From Marinobacter persicus (lineage in GTDB: Bacteria; Pseudomonadota; Gammaproteobacteria; Pseudomonadales; Oleiphilaceae): a stretch of 62,907 bases of DNA. Numbering within the stretch: the stretch's first letter is position 1; every line of letters starts with the position of its first letter. The translations under genes were made by a program, and so were the position numbers. The stretch covers positions 1 through 62,907 of the forward strand of contig NZ_PTIV01000025.1 of NCBI RefSeq assembly GCF_002934325.1, given 5' to 3'. The notes beneath the pieces were generated by a model that did not search any database, had not been told where the DNA came from, and worked only from the letters and a program-made list of their open reading frames with translations. Positions 38,124 through 47,909 of this stretch are shown here, piece by piece.

Positions 38124-38843
38124 ATGAGCACAACCCCCGGCACCCCCGTTTTTCATACCTCCGGGCTTACCAAAACCTACCTTCAGGGGGAAGTGGAAGT
38201 CCATGCCCTGCGTGGCATCAATCTCGACCTGTACAGCGGCGAACTTGTGGTCATGCTTGGGGCCTCCGGCTCCGGCAAATCCACGCTGCTGAATATCCTG
38301 GGCGGGCTGGATGTGCCCACCAGCGGTGAGGTCACCTATCTGGATACCGATCTGGCCGGTGCCTCGGACAAGGAGTTAACCCAGTATCGGCGGGACTACG
38401 TGGGGTTCGTGTTCCAATTCTATAACCTGATCCCTTCCCTCACGGCCCGGGAAAACGTGATTGCCGTGACCGAGATCGCCCGTAACCCGATGACACCGGA
38501 GGCAGCCCTGGCGCTGGTGGGGCTCGACAGCCGGGCAGACCACTTTCCCGCACAGCTTTCTGGCGGTGAACAACAGCGGGTGGCGATTGCCCGGGCCATT
38601 GCCAAGCAGCCCAATGTCCTGCTCTGTGACGAACCCACCGGCGCGCTCGACTCCGCCACCGGTGTCCGGGTTTTGGAGGCCCTGGAAAAGGCCAACCGCG
38701 AAACCGGCACCACCACGGTGATCATCACCCACAACGCGTCCATTGCCAACATGGCGGACCGAGTGATCACCCTCTCCGACGGTCTGATCAGTGGCGAGCA
38801 CCGCAACGCCACCCGCCAGGCCCCGCATACTCTGAGCTGGTAA
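38124..38843 (+). CDS. ABC transporter ATP-binding protein (LolD/MacB type)
   Basis: ATPase of a type VII (MacB/LolCDE-like) transporter; 239 residues. Walker [11 protein letters not shown]-loop [12 protein letters not shown], signature LSGGEQQR, Walker [13 protein letters not shown] and the H-loop ITHN are all present. ATG 38124 begins the family sequence, though its ribosome site is weak; the frame is open to 38013. The permease gene follows four bases after the stop and the adaptor gene after that, so the three form one operon. Confidence 0.92.
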   Translation: MSTTPGTPVFHTSGLTKTYLQGEVEVHALRGINLDLYSGELVVMLGASGSGKSTLLNILGGLDVPTSGEVTYLDTDLAGASDKELTQYRRDYVGFVFQFYNLIPSLTARENVIAVTEIARNPMTPEAALALVGLDSRADHFPAQLSGGEQQRVAIARAIAKQPNVLLCDEPTGALDSATGVRVLEALEKANRETGTTTVIITHNASIANMADRVITLSDGLISGEHRNATRQAPHTLSW

Positions 38844-38847
38844 CACC

Positions 38848-41226
38848 ATGTTCGGGTTTGGCGACAGCATCCTTCACACCAAACTTCGCCGGGAACTCTG
38901 GCAGATCCGGGGCCAGGTACTGGCCATTGCCCTGGTAATTGCCGGAGGCATCGCGGTGTGCCTGCTATCGATCGTGAATTACACCTCCCTGGATGCCACC
39001 CGGCAGCAGTACTATCAGGAACAGCAGTTTGCCGATGTCTTCGTGTCCCTGAAACGGGCACCCCGACATTTACTGCAACAGGTCGCGCAGATGCCCGGCG
39101 TGCATCGGCTGAGTGGCCGGGTGGAAGGTGCGGCCAAACTGGAAGTGGCCGGTTTTGATGATCCGGTTTCGGCCCGTCTGGTGTCTCTGCCGCCCACAGG
39201 CCAGCCAGAGGTGAACCGGCTTCACCTGCGCCAGGGCCGGCTGCCCGACCCCGGTCGTAATCAGGAAACCGTGATTATCGGCAGCTTCGCCGACGCCCAC
39301 GACCTGCAACCGGGCGACACCCTAAGCGCCGTAATCAACGGCCGAAAACAGTCTCTGACGGTGGTGGGCATCGCCGAATCCCCGGAATTCATCTACGTAA
39401 TCCCGCCCGGCGGCATGTTGCCGGACTACCAGCGCTTCGGCGTGCTCTGGCTGTCCCGGGAAGCCCTGGCCTCGGCCATGGATCTGAAGGGGGCTTTTAA
39501 CAGCCTGGTGCTGCAGACCGCGCCCAATCACCCCGTGGCTGATGTAATCGACCGCCTGGACCGGTTGCTCGGCCGCTACGGCAGTACCGGGGCCTACGCC
39601 CGCGCGGATCAATTTTCCCACCGGTTCCTGAGTGACGAGCTGGAACAGCTCAAGGTCATGGCGATCATTTTTCCCGCCATCTTCATGGGCGTGGCCATGT
39701 TCCTGCTGAACGTGGTCATTGGCCGGCTGATCAGCACCCAACGCGATATCGTCGCAGTCCTCAAGGCCTTTGGTTACAGCAACCGGCAGATCGCCTGGCA
39801 CTACACCCAACTGGTGCTGACCATTGCCGCCATTGGCCTGGTGATTGGCAACGGCGTCGGCCTTTGGCTGGGCCGCGCGCTGGGTGAGTTGTACATGGAA
39901 TACTATCGGTTTCCGGCCCTGCTGTTCCGCATTAACCCCCTTTGGATTCTGATGTTGGCGGTAATCAGTCTCTTCGTGGCCTGGCTCGGTGGTTGGCGCG
40001 CGATCCGGCGGGCCGCATCCATGCCACCGGCCGAAGCCATGCAGCCGGAAGGACCGGCCCGCTACAACGTTTCCCGGATTGAACGACTACTCTCGCTGGT
40101 ACACTTCCGCCAGCCCTCACGAATGATTGTCCGTCAACTGGCACGCCGACCCGGCCGCACCGGACTGTCAGTCGTTGGCATCGCCATGGCGACCGCCATT
40201 GTGGTGGTGGGCAATTTCCAGTTCAACTCCGTGGAACTGATGGTGTATACACAATTTGCCCGGGTACAGAAACAGGATCTCACCGCAACCCTGACCGACC
40301 CGGTCAACCAGGCCGCCCTGTACAGCATGGCCCGCCAACCCGGCGTACTCTACACCGAAGGTCGCCGCACGGTGGCGGTGGAACTGGTCAGCGGCCACCG
40401 TGACTGGCGCACCAGCCTGACCGGCCTGCCCGACAACGCCCGCCTGCAGTTCGTGGTGGACAGTGAACTGAATAATGTCAGCATTCCCACCAGCGGCCTG
40501 CTGCTGACCGATTTCCTGGCCCAGCGCCTGCACGTAGCGCCGGGCGAGCTGGTGGAAGTACGTGTGCTTGAACAACATCGCCCCACCCTGACACTCCCGG
40601 TAGCCGGCATCACCAGTGAATTCATTGGCGTGGGTGCGTATATGAACCTTGAAGCCATGAACAGGGCACTGCGGGAAGGCCCGGTGGTCAACCAGGTGTT
40701 GATGAATCTGCAGCCGGAGGCAGAGGACGAGGTCTACCAGCGCCTGCGGGACACTCCTCGGGTAATGGCCACCAACCAGCGCCAGGCCATGCTCGACAGC
40801 TTTTTCGACACCCTGGCCAAAACCTTCCTGACCTACACGTTCATCATCAGCCTGCTGGGCGGCGTCATCGCCTTTGGCGTTATCTACAACACCGCCCGGA
40901 TTTCCCTGGCCGAACGCGCCCGGGATCTGGCCAGCCTGCGAGTACTGGGCTACAACCAGCCTGAAGTGGCCCATATCCTGCTGGGCGAACTGGCCCTGCT
41001 ACTGGTACTGGGCATTCCGCTGGGCTGGCTGATTGGCGCCGCTCTGGGCCAACTGGTGGTCACCGCCCTGCAAACGGAGCTTTATCGGGTGCCACTGATC
41101 ATCACCGGTCAAACCCTGGCACTGGCCGCCTGCGTGGTGATTGGCTCGGCGCTGGCGTCCGGCTTCATAACCTGGCTAAGGCTGCGTAAACTGGACCTGG
41201 TAGCGGTACTGAAAACCCGGGAATAA
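38848..41226 (+). CDS. ABC transporter permease with two FtsX domains
   Basis: A 792-residue membrane protein. An N-terminal helix ([20 protein letters not shown]) is followed by a large periplasmic domain and three helices forming FtsX domain one (residues about 265-385, [18 protein letters not shown]). A second helix-periplasm-helices unit ends the protein ([20 protein letters not shown]). The duplicated build suggests a single chain acting as both halves of the transporter. With the ATPase before and the HlyD adaptor after, the likely job is tripartite efflux or mechanotransmission of an envelope substrate. The substrate is not evident. Confidence 0.9.
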   Translation: MFGFGDSILHTKLRRELWQIRGQVLAIALVIAGGIAVCLLSIVNYTSLDATRQQYYQEQQFADVFVSLKRAPRHLLQQVAQMPGVHRLSGRVEGAAKLEVAGFDDPVSARLVSLPPTGQPEVNRLHLRQGRLPDPGRNQETVIIGSFADAHDLQPGDTLSAVINGRKQSLTVVGIAESPEFIYVIPPGGMLPDYQRFGVLWLSREALASAMDLKGAFNSLVLQTAPNHPVADVIDRLDRLLGRYGSTGAYARADQFSHRFLSDELEQLKVMAIIFPAIFMGVAMFLLNVVIGRLISTQRDIVAVLKAFGYSNRQIAWHYTQLVLTIAAIGLVIGNGVGLWLGRALGELYMEYYRFPALLFRINPLWILMLAVISLFVAWLGGWRAIRRAASMPPAEAMQPEGPARYNVSRIERLLSLVHFRQPSRMIVRQLARRPGRTGLSVVGIAMATAIVVVGNFQFNSVELMVYTQFARVQKQDLTATLTDPVNQAALYSMARQPGVLYTEGRRTVAVELVSGHRDWRTSLTGLPDNARLQFVVDSELNNVSIPTSGLLLTDFLAQRLHVAPGELVEVRVLEQHRPTLTLPVAGITSEFIGVGAYMNLEAMNRALREGPVVNQVLMNLQPEAEDEVYQRLRDTPRVMATNQRQAMLDSFFDTLAKTFLTYTFIISLLGGVIAFGVIYNTARISLAERARDLASLRVLGYNQPEVAHILLGELALLLVLGIPLGWLIGAALGQLVVTALQTELYRVPLIITGQTLALAACVVIGSALASGFITWLRLRKLDLVAVLKTRE

Positions 41227-41249
41227 ACATCCTTCTCACGGAACGGACC

Positions 41250-42458
41250 ATGGCAAAAGAAAAACGAATCACGGGAAAGCGGATCTTCTGGGCGGTGTTG
41301 GCTGTACTTGCCGTCGCGGCGTTTGTCTTCGTCCTGCGCCCGGAGCCGGTCTGGGTGGACCTGGCCACCGTGGAACGGGGCGCCATGGAAGTTACCCTGC
41401 TGGAGGAAGGCAAAACCCAGGTGAAGGACCGTTACCAGGTCTCCTCACCAGTCACCGGTTACCTGCATCGCCCCCAACTGGAGGTGGGCGACCCTGTGAT
41501 TCCCGGTGAATTACTTACCTGGGTAGACCCCATGCCGGTTGGCGTTCTCGATGCCCGCAGCCGTGCCGAGGCCGTGGCTCGGGTAGAGGCCGCACGGGCG
41601 GGACTGGAATCGATTCGCCAGAAAGTCGCGGCTGCCGAGGCGGAGGCTGACTTCGCCAAGTCGGAATACCAGCGCCTGCAGCGCCTGGCCGACTCCCGCT
41701 TTGTCTCTGCCGAACAACTGCAGCAGGCCCGGACCACAGCCTCGCGGGCCAACGCGATTCTCAGATCCGCCCGTTTCGATGAAGAAGTGGCCAAACACGA
41801 ACTGGCCGCCGCCCAGACCCGTCTCGACATCTCCGCCGCCAATGAAAATGGCGAAAAACCGGCCGAACGGGTGGCCGTGCGCTCACCCGTGAACGGCGCG
41901 GTACTGAACCTCTCCCGGGAAAGCGAAGGGGTGATCCAGGCCGGTGAGCCCATCGTTGAAGTAGGTGATCCCGGCGCCCTGGAAGTGGTGGTGGATGTGC
42001 TGAGTTTTGATGCGGTAAAACTATCTCCCGGAACGCCGGCGCGGCTCAGCGGCTGGGGCGGCCCCACACTGGAGGCGGTGGTTCGCCGAGTGGAACCCGT
42101 GGGTTTTGAAGATATTTCAGCACTGGGCGTCGAGGAACAACGGGTGCAGGTGATTGCCGACATGGTCAGCCCCCGCGAACAGTGGGCACAACTGGGAGAT
42201 GGCTACCGGGTGGATGCCGACTTTATCCTCTGGCAGAGCGACGATACCCTGCAGGTGCCCGCCTCCGCTGTGTTCAAGCGCAACGGTTCGCAATCGGTCT
42301 TTGTGGTCCGCGATGGCGTGGCGAACCTACAAGCCATCACAACCGGCCAGAGCAATGGCCTAACCACGGCGGTCACAGACGGCCTGGGCGAGGGTGACCA
42401 GGTGGTCCGCCACCCGGGCCGCGAACTGTCTGACGGCGACCGGGTGCGCGTCCGCTGA
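41250..42458 (+). CDS. HlyD/MacA-type periplasmic adaptor
   Basis: A 402-residue membrane-fusion protein with one N-terminal anchor (IFWAVLAVLAVAAFVFVL). A split lipoyl-like domain (VSSPVTGYLHRPQLEVGDPV and VRSPVNGAVLNLSRESEG) surrounds a coiled-coil hairpin rich in A, E and R (about residues 105-195). Beta-barrel and membrane-proximal domains finish the protein, ending VRHPGRELSDGDRVRVR. It is third in the operon with the ABC ATPase and double-FtsX permease, and should link that pump to an outer-membrane channel encoded elsewhere. Confidence 0.9.
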   Translation: MAKEKRITGKRIFWAVLAVLAVAAFVFVLRPEPVWVDLATVERGAMEVTLLEEGKTQVKDRYQVSSPVTGYLHRPQLEVGDPVIPGELLTWVDPMPVGVLDARSRAEAVARVEAARAGLESIRQKVAAAEAEADFAKSEYQRLQRLADSRFVSAEQLQQARTTASRANAILRSARFDEEVAKHELAAAQTRLDISAANENGEKPAERVAVRSPVNGAVLNLSRESEGVIQAGEPIVEVGDPGALEVVVDVLSFDAVKLSPGTPARLSGWGGPTLEAVVRRVEPVGFEDISALGVEEQRVQVIADMVSPREQWAQLGDGYRVDADFILWQSDDTLQVPASAVFKRNGSQSVFVVRDGVANLQAITTGQSNGLTTAVTDGLGEGDQVVRHPGRELSDGDRVRVR

Positions 42459-42476
42459 ATCACTCAGCCATCACGA

Positions 42477-45377
42477 TCAGCTCTGTTGCGGGCAGAACGC
42501 CTTTTCCAGCAGCTCGGCGCTGTGAAGCACGTTACGGTCCGTACCCCGCTGGATCTGCTCCCGACAGCTGAAGCCGTCCGAAACGACAAACGTATCTTCC
42601 CCACTATTACGCACCGCCGGCAGCAGCACGTCCTCGGCAATACGCTGGGAGACCTCGTATTTGTCCGCCTCAAACCCGAAACCGCCGGCCATGCCGCAGC
42701 AACCGGTATCCGGCGTGCTGACCGTCAACCCCAGCTTTTCGAACACCGCCCGGGTACCGTCCATGCCATCGAAGGCTTTCTGGTGGCAATGGCCGTGCAA
42801 CAGCACGTCGCCTTCCAGCGTTGGCCAGGCCCGCAGCTCCAGAGTGTTCAGAAAATCCGGCAATAGCCAGGTGTTCTCAGAAAGCCACTTGGCCCGCTCA
42901 TCGTCCGGGAAGAAGTTCAGCAGTTCATCCCGGAACACACTCATGCACGAGGGCTCCACGCCCACCACCGGAATACCGGCCTGAATCGCCGGTTCCAGCA
43001 CACTCATGGTCTGCTCCAGACGCTTGCGGGCCTTATCCAGGAACCCGTAATCGTACAGGGGACGACCGCAGCACAGGGGCTTGCCCGGCAGCTGCACTTC
43101 GTACCCCAACGCTTCCAGAACCCGCTTCGCCGAGCCTGGCACGCCGGCATCCAGAAAGTTGTTGAAGGTATCCGGCCAGAGCATCACAGTTGGACGATCG
43201 CCCCTGGCGGGCACCGGTGATTGATAATTTTTTGTGAACGGCTGGTCGGAAAACTTCGGCAGCTCCCGATGCTCAGACATGCCGGTGGCGGCACGCACGG
43301 CCTGGTTAATGCCCGGAAGGCCCGTCAGGGTGTTGACCAGCTTCGGGGCATACCCCGCCAGCCGGGACCATTCGTGGATTCGCCCAAACGTCCAGGCCTG
43401 TTTGGGGCGGCGGTTACGCTCGTAGTAATGGGCCATGAACTCGGACTTGTAGGTGGCCATGTCCACCTGCACGGGGCACTCGTGCTTGCAGGCCTTGCAG
43501 CCCAGGCACATCTCCAGAGCATCGTGCACGGCCGGCGAGTTCCAGCCGGTGTCCACCGGGTCGCCTTCCAGCATTTCAAACAGCAGCCGCGCCCGGCCCC
43601 GGGTGGAGTGCTGTTCTTCCCCGGTGCCCCGGAAACTCGGGCACATGATGCCCCCCGAGCCGCTGCGGCATTTACCCACGCCCACGCAGCGGCCAGCCGC
43701 CTGGGCGAAGCTGCCCAGGTCCTTGGGAAAGGTGAAGTACAACGGCTTCGGGTCCATCTGGCTAGAGTCCGGGCCCACCCGCAGGTTCTCGTCCATGCGG
43801 TAGGGCTCGATCAGCTTGTGGGGGTTCAGCCGGTGGCCCGGGTCCCACAACGCTTTGAATTCGGCAAACGCCTGCATCAGCTCCGAGCCGAACATGCGCG
43901 GCCAGAGTTCTGCCCTGGCCTGGCCATCGCCGTGCTCGCCCGACAGCGAGCCCCCGTAGGAGACCACCAGATCGGCCGCTTCCTCGGTAAACGCCCGCCA
44001 CTTTTTCACACCCTCGTGGCTGGAAAGGTCGAACGTCACCCGGCCGTGGATACAGCCATCGCCGAAGTGCCCGTACAGGGAGGAGCGGTAGCCGTAGCGG
44101 TCCAGCAATGCCCGGTAGTCGCGCAGGTACTGCCCCACCTGGGCCGGATCCACGGCGGCGTCTTCCCAGCCGGGATAGGTCTCGGGCTCACCTGGGAAAG
44201 CGTTGGTAGCCGCCGCGCCACTCTTGCGCACCGACCACACAAGGTTGGCCTCAGCGGTATCGGTATAGATACGGCTGTCCCGGCAGCGCTCGCCCACCCG
44301 TTTCAGGGCCTTTTCCGCCTTTTCCTCGGCTTCCTCGAAGGTGTCGCCGCCGTACTCCGCCAGCAACCAGCCATCGCCTTCCGGCAGCCCTTCCAGCGCT
44401 TTCAGGCCATAGCCCTTGCGGCGCATATCCGAGACAATCTGGTCGTCGATACCTTCCAGTGCCAGCGGCCCGGTCTCCATGATCGCAGGCCCTTCATCAC
44501 CGGCCTGGCAGATGTCGTCGTACCCGAACACCACCAGCACCCGGTGCGGCGGACTGGGAATCAACTTGGCCCGCGCCGACAGGGTGATGGCGCAGGTGCC
44601 TTCGGTGCCGATCAATGCTTCGGCCACGTTGAAGCCGTTTTCCGGCAGCAGGGCTTCCAGATTATAGCCGGAGACCCGGCGGCGGATCTGCGGAAAGCCC
44701 TGGCGAATGGCGTCGGCGTACTTGTCCCGCAGGTCTCTCATGCCGGCATAGAGTTCGCCCTTGCGGCCTCCGGCGGCAATAATCTCTTCCAGTTCCTGCT
44801 CGGAGGTGGGGCCCACGGTCAGGCGCAGGCCGTCGTAGGTCAGCACCTCCATGGATTCGATGTTATCGACGGTCTTGCCCGCCATCACCGAATGGGCGCC
44901 ACAGGAGTTGTTGCCCACCATGCCGCCCAGGGTGCAATGGGTATGGGTAGAGGGGTCCGGGCCAAAGGTAAGGCCGTGCTCTTCGGCGGCGTTACGCAGC
45001 TGGTCACACACCACGCCGGGCTGGACATCGGCGTGGCGGGCCTCCGGGTCCAGGTGCAGGATGTCGTTCATGTAGCGGGAGGTGTCCAGCACGATGGCCG
45101 CGTTGCAAGTCTGCCCCGCCAGGCTGGTGCCGGCACCGCGAGCAAGGAGTGGCACCTCATATTCACGGGCCAGGGCCACCACGGTTTCCACATCGGCATC
45201 ATCCCGTGGCAACACCACGCCCAGCGGCACCTGGCGATAATTGGAGGCATCGGTGGCATAAAGCGCCCGATCCGCCGGCTCCAGCCGCACATCACCGCGC
45301 ACCCGGGCTTTCAGGGCCTCGGCCAGATCGGTGGGGAATTCGCCGTTACCGGAGGGATCTTGCTGCGTTTTCGCCAT
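42477..45377 (-). CDS. FAD-linked dehydrogenase with Fe-S and CCG domains (YdiJ-like)
   Basis: A cytoplasmic flavoprotein of 966 residues related to YdiJ and D-lactate/D-2-hydroxyglutarate dehydrogenases. The PP-loop FAD domain (LLARGAGTSLAGQTCN, HCTLGGMVGNNSCGAHS) is followed by the FAD-oxidase C-terminal cap (YGHFGDGCIHGRVTFDL, LSGEHGDGQARA). Then come iron-sulfur motifs: the family-type CVGVGKCRSGSGGIMCPSF and the classic CLGCKACKHECP. Two CCG modules end it (PLCCGRPLYDYG and DTGCCGMAGGFG). Electrons from a 2-hydroxy acid probably pass via FAD and Fe-S to a quinone or carrier. The exact substrate is not readable. It is monocistronic and convergent with the adaptor gene. Confidence 0.88.
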   Translation of the reverse strand: MAKTQQDPSGNGEFPTDLAEALKARVRGDVRLEPADRALYATDASNYRQVPLGVVLPRDDADVETVVALAREYEVPLLARGAGTSLAGQTCNAAIVLDTSRYMNDILHLDPEARHADVQPGVVCDQLRNAAEEHGLTFGPDPSTHTHCTLGGMVGNNSCGAHSVMAGKTVDNIESMEVLTYDGLRLTVGPTSEQELEEIIAAGGRKGELYAGMRDLRDKYADAIRQGFPQIRRRVSGYNLEALLPENGFNVAEALIGTEGTCAITLSARAKLIPSPPHRVLVVFGYDDICQAGDEGPAIMETGPLALEGIDDQIVSDMRRKGYGLKALEGLPEGDGWLLAEYGGDTFEEAEEKAEKALKRVGERCRDSRIYTDTAEANLVWSVRKSGAAATNAFPGEPETYPGWEDAAVDPAQVGQYLRDYRALLDRYGYRSSLYGHFGDGCIHGRVTFDLSSHEGVKKWRAFTEEAADLVVSYGGSLSGEHGDGQARAELWPRMFGSELMQAFAEFKALWDPGHRLNPHKLIEPYRMDENLRVGPDSSQMDPKPLYFTFPKDLGSFAQAAGRCVGVGKCRSGSGGIMCPSFRGTGEEQHSTRGRARLLFEMLEGDPVDTGWNSPAVHDALEMCLGCKACKHECPVQVDMATYKSEFMAHYYERNRRPKQAWTFGRIHEWSRLAGYAPKLVNTLTGLPGINQAVRAATGMSEHRELPKFSDQPFTKNYQSPVPARGDRPTVMLWPDTFNNFLDAGVPGSAKRVLEALGYEVQLPGKPLCCGRPLYDYGFLDKARKRLEQTMSVLEPAIQAGIPVVGVEPSCMSVFRDELLNFFPDDERAKWLSENTWLLPDFLNTLELRAWPTLEGDVLLHGHCHQKAFDGMDGTRAVFEKLGLTVSTPDTGCCGMAGGFGFEADKYEVSQRIAEDVLLPAVRNSGEDTFVVSDGFSCREQIQRGTDRNVLHSAELLEKAFCPQQS

Positions 45378-45449
45378 GGAGTCGGCTCCTGTGAGCGGTT
45401 GTCAGACAAACATTCACCCAACCACCGTGCCAACAGGATCTGATACGGC

Positions 45450-45917
45450 TTACTGACAGATCTCCGCCAACACAGCGTTGGTGAGGCTTTTCAAATCGTC
45501 CGGGCTAAGCTCGATTTCCAGCCCACGACGCCCGGCACTGATATACACAGTGTCGTAATCCGCAGCGGAAACATCAATGATGGTCTTCAGGCGTTTCTTC
45601 TGGCCCAGAGGGCTCACACCACCCAACACATAGCCCGTGGCCCGCTCCACATCCGCCGGCGGCGCCATGGTGGCTTTCTTTGCCCCGGCGGCGCGCGCAA
45701 TCTGCTTCATGCTCAGCATGCCGGAAACCGGCAGCACCGCCACCGCCAACGTTTTGTTATCGAGGCTAACGACCAGAGTCTTGAACACCCGCGAGGCTGG
45801 CACGCCAAGCTTGTCCGCCGCCTCCTGACCGTAGGATTCACTGTCCGGATCGTGGGTGTACTCATGCACCGTGTGGGTGATTTTCTGTTTCCTGGCGAGG
45901 TTGATTCCCGGTGTCAT
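45450..45917 (-). CDS. ybaK: Cys-tRNA(Pro)/Cys-tRNA(Cys) deacylase YbaK
   Basis: Trans-editing factor that hydrolyses misacylated Cys-tRNA(Pro); 155 residues. It has the INS-like YbaK/EbsC fold with the substrate-binding VFKTLVV segment near residues 44-50 (catalytic lysine), ATGYVLGGVSPLGQKKRL and SAGRRGLEIELSPDDL. The start MTPGINLARKQKITHTVHEY is typical. It lies 14 bases before the rhodanese stop side, so the two genes are probably one transcript (rhodanese first). Confidence 0.93.
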   Translation of the reverse strand: MTPGINLARKQKITHTVHEYTHDPDSESYGQEAADKLGVPASRVFKTLVVSLDNKTLAVAVLPVSGMLSMKQIARAAGAKKATMAPPADVERATGYVLGGVSPLGQKKRLKTIIDVSAADYDTVYISAGRRGLEIELSPDDLKSLTNAVLAEICQ

Positions 45918-45931
45918 CTGGTTTTCCCGTA

Positions 45932-46252
45932 TTACTGCCCTTCAAACATACTCATGTAGCGGCGCAGGCCGCCCTCCAGTACCGCCACATTGCGATACCC
46001 CAGCTCCATCAGTGCCTTGGCTGCACGAGGGCCGCGGGTGCCACCGTTGCAGTAACAGATGATTTCCTGGTCCCGGTCGGTAAGCACGTCCGGCGCCTGG
46101 AGATTGATGGCCCGCACGCTGATGTTGATAGCCTCGGGAAGGTGGAAGCGGCTGTAATAATCGTGCTCTCGCACGTCCACCAGGACCGCGCCTGCGGCGA
46201 CGCGCTCGTGAACCTCTTCCGGTTCCACCTTTTTCGTTATGACCTGTTCCAT
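45932..46252 (-). CDS. Rhodanese-domain sulfurtransferase
   Basis: A single-domain rhodanese of 106 residues. Seen are VLVDVREHDYYSRFHLPEAI and the catalytic cysteine loop CYCNGGTRGPRAA, in which CNGGTRG forms the persulfide-binding loop. No signal peptide is present, so it should be cytoplasmic. I prefer ATG 46252 (MEQVITKK), which is spaced well from AGGG; ATG 46258 would add two residues. The sulfur donor and acceptor are unknown. The TsdBA-like genes 14 kb away also deal with sulfane sulfur, but no link can be shown. Confidence 0.88.
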   Translation of the reverse strand: MEQVITKKVEPEEVHERVAAGAVLVDVREHDYYSRFHLPEAINISVRAINLQAPDVLTDRDQEIICYCNGGTRGPRAAKALMELGYRNVAVLEGGLRRYMSMFEGQ

Positions 46253-46578
46253 CACCATGCCCTATGAACTTATCTGTTAACCAAAAAACCATGAGGAGGG
46301 ACAAATTTACCTTCCTCACCGCATGAGTTTCATGAGAATAACAGCTGCGGGCTAACCGCTCACCTGTTGCCTGATGTGATCAACCACTGAACTCCCTCAC
46401 TGGCAGCAAACACTGAGACCCGACAACCTGCGACACGTTGCCGCATTTTCAAGCCATAATGGCGACGTTTATCGACACAAATGAGACAATACAGAAAACG
46501 GAATCAAAAAATTCAAACATGGCTAGCGTGAAGGGAGGTCAATCTGACCCTTAACTATTGATACCAGAGAGATTAACC
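46253..46578. other. Divergent intergenic region rhodanese/DUF2202
   Basis: This 326-base AT-richer gap should contain promoters for both flanking genes. A hairpin formed by TGAGGAGG and CCTTCCTCA spans about 46291-46318. I could not find a confident -35/-10 pair, an RNA motif or an additional reading frame. Confidence 0.3.
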
Positions 46579-47241
46579 ATGAATGTGAAAACGCTTCTCT
46601 GCGCAACACTGATCACTTCCACCATTGCCAGCAGTGCCGTAATTGCTGCCGGAGCACCTGGTCAGGGCAGACAAGACACAACAGACAGCTCAACCACCGA
46701 CTCTGTCTTGGATGTGAGTAGCGAATTAACCGGCACAGAAACCGACGATCTCCGTTACATGCGCGAGGAAGAAAAGCTTGCGCGAGACGTCTATATGACC
46801 ATGGATGAATACTGGGGTAACCAAACGCTGGTATTCGCGCAAATCGCCCTGTCCGAAGACACCCACACCAGTACCGTCGACTACCTGCTGGATAAATTTG
46901 GCGTGGAAGATCCCGTGGTAAGTGACACCATCGGTGAGTTCACCAACGAAGAGCTCCAGGCGCTTTACGACAAGCTGATTGCGGAAGGGGCAAACTCCTT
47001 CATCAACGCGCTCTATGTCGGCGCCCTGATCGAAGAGAAGGACATGCGCGATATCCTTGCCGCCATCAACCGCACGGACGAACGCCCGATAATCCTTGCC
47101 TACTCCAACCTGCTTGATGGCTCAAAAAGCCACCTCCGGGCCTTCGTAAAGGTCATTGAAGACCAGGGCCTGACGTACGAGGCACAACTGCTGGAACCTG
47201 AAGAAGTCGAGCTGATACTGGAAGACGAAGGCTCCCTGTAA
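46579..47241 (+). CDS. Secreted DUF2202 (ferritin-like) protein
   Basis: A 220-residue exported protein. The signal peptide is MNVKTLLCATLITSTIASSA with a cut near VIAAG. A short S/T/D-rich linker precedes a helical domain that begins TDDLRYMREEEKLARDVYMT and includes the E-D-x-H motif (LSEDTHTSTVDYLLDKFGV). That matches DUF2202, a four-helix ferritin-like fold whose glutamates and histidines may hold metal. ATG 46579 starts at the signal peptide; the seven codons before it lack a ribosome site. No function is known for the family. Confidence 0.85.
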   Translation: MNVKTLLCATLITSTIASSAVIAAGAPGQGRQDTTDSSTTDSVLDVSSELTGTETDDLRYMREEEKLARDVYMTMDEYWGNQTLVFAQIALSEDTHTSTVDYLLDKFGVEDPVVSDTIGEFTNEELQALYDKLIAEGANSFINALYVGALIEEKDMRDILAAINRTDERPIILAYSNLLDGSKSHLRAFVKVIEDQGLTYEAQLLEPEEVELILEDEGSL

Positions 47242-47264
47242 AACCCACTATCAGCCACTCAGAA

Positions 47265-47298
47265 TGAGCTTGTGCCGCCTGGGTGCGGCGCAAGCTCA
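47265..47298. terminator. Long hairpin between convergent DUF2202 and PagL-like genes
   Basis: TGAGCTTGTGCCGC (47265-47278) pairs with GCGGCGCAAGCTCA (47285-47298) through 14 bases including one G-T pair. There is no T run on either side. It is well placed to end transcripts from both convergent genes or protect their 3' ends. Confidence 0.5.
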
Positions 47299-47313
47299 CG
47301 CCAACCTCCGAAC

Positions 47314-47886
47314 CTAGAGTCCATAACTGAGCTCAATCATATGGAAATCGGCACCGGTTGTGCCCGTGCCATTAACACCGGCATCCGAATAATGTAGAAA
47401 GCGATAGCCGATACCCAGCCTGTGGTATACAGGCACGCCGATTCCCACCGTCAGCGCAAACTGGAAAGGCCCACCAAAATTTTGCGTCCCAAACTGATAT
47501 CGGCTGAACAGCGCGCCGCCAACTCCTGCATCCAACTTAAAACGGGTGCCTTTATGCGTCAGGTTAAATGCGGGAATGGCAGAAACCACGAGCGCACTTT
47601 TTCCTGCGCCACGCAAATGCCCCGCACTTACGAGCAAATGGCTACCAGTTTCCCAGCCCCACCGGGCCCCACTCAGCCATGGCCATCGAAAATTCGCAGA
47701 CACATCCTGTACTTCAAAATCCTCGGGAGCATCTTTGCCAAGCAGGGTCTTTTCAGAAATACGGCTGCGCACGCCGTAGCTTTCCGGGCTCAGGCTATCT
47801 GCATAGCTTTCGGCAGGCCCGAGAACACAGAAAACGAACGCCAGTACCCGATTTAGGACACCCATAGGGTTGGATAATCTGCCCAT
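47314..47886 (-). CDS. PagL-like lipid A 3-O-deacylase / acyloxyacyl hydrolase
   Basis: A 190-residue exported beta-barrel protein with a signal peptide (VLAFVFCVLGPAESYADS). Alternating hydrophobic strands and the C-terminal aromatic-type ending IELSYGL fit an outer-membrane barrel. The PagL active-site His-x-Ser is kept in RFLHYSDAGVNG. The asparagine that normally follows the serine is Asp here. The third triad member, glutamate in Pseudomonas PagL, falls on an Asp (GADFH) or on the later Glu of MIELSY because of a longer loop. It may remove the 3-O acyl chain from lipid A; activity is uncertain. Confidence 0.7.
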   Translation of the reverse strand: MGRLSNPMGVLNRVLAFVFCVLGPAESYADSLSPESYGVRSRISEKTLLGKDAPEDFEVQDVSANFRWPWLSGARWGWETGSHLLVSAGHLRGAGKSALVVSAIPAFNLTHKGTRFKLDAGVGGALFSRYQFGTQNFGGPFQFALTVGIGVPVYHRLGIGYRFLHYSDAGVNGTGTTGADFHMIELSYGL

Positions 47887-47909
47887 ATACCCCGGCCACC
47901 TTTGTTGTT

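Noticed and set aside
42477..45377. Unusual first Fe-S motif of the YdiJ-like protein as a defect
   Set aside because: CVGVGKC...MCPSF agrees with what I recall as the normal form in YdiJ-type proteins, so it is not a damaged CxxCxxCxxxCP motif.
43221..45443. 740-codon open frame on the plus strand
   Set aside because: It lies entirely opposite the YdiJ-like gene, whose protein has clear motifs; the plus-strand translation has low-complexity H/Q/G-rich composition typical of an antisense frame in GC-rich DNA.
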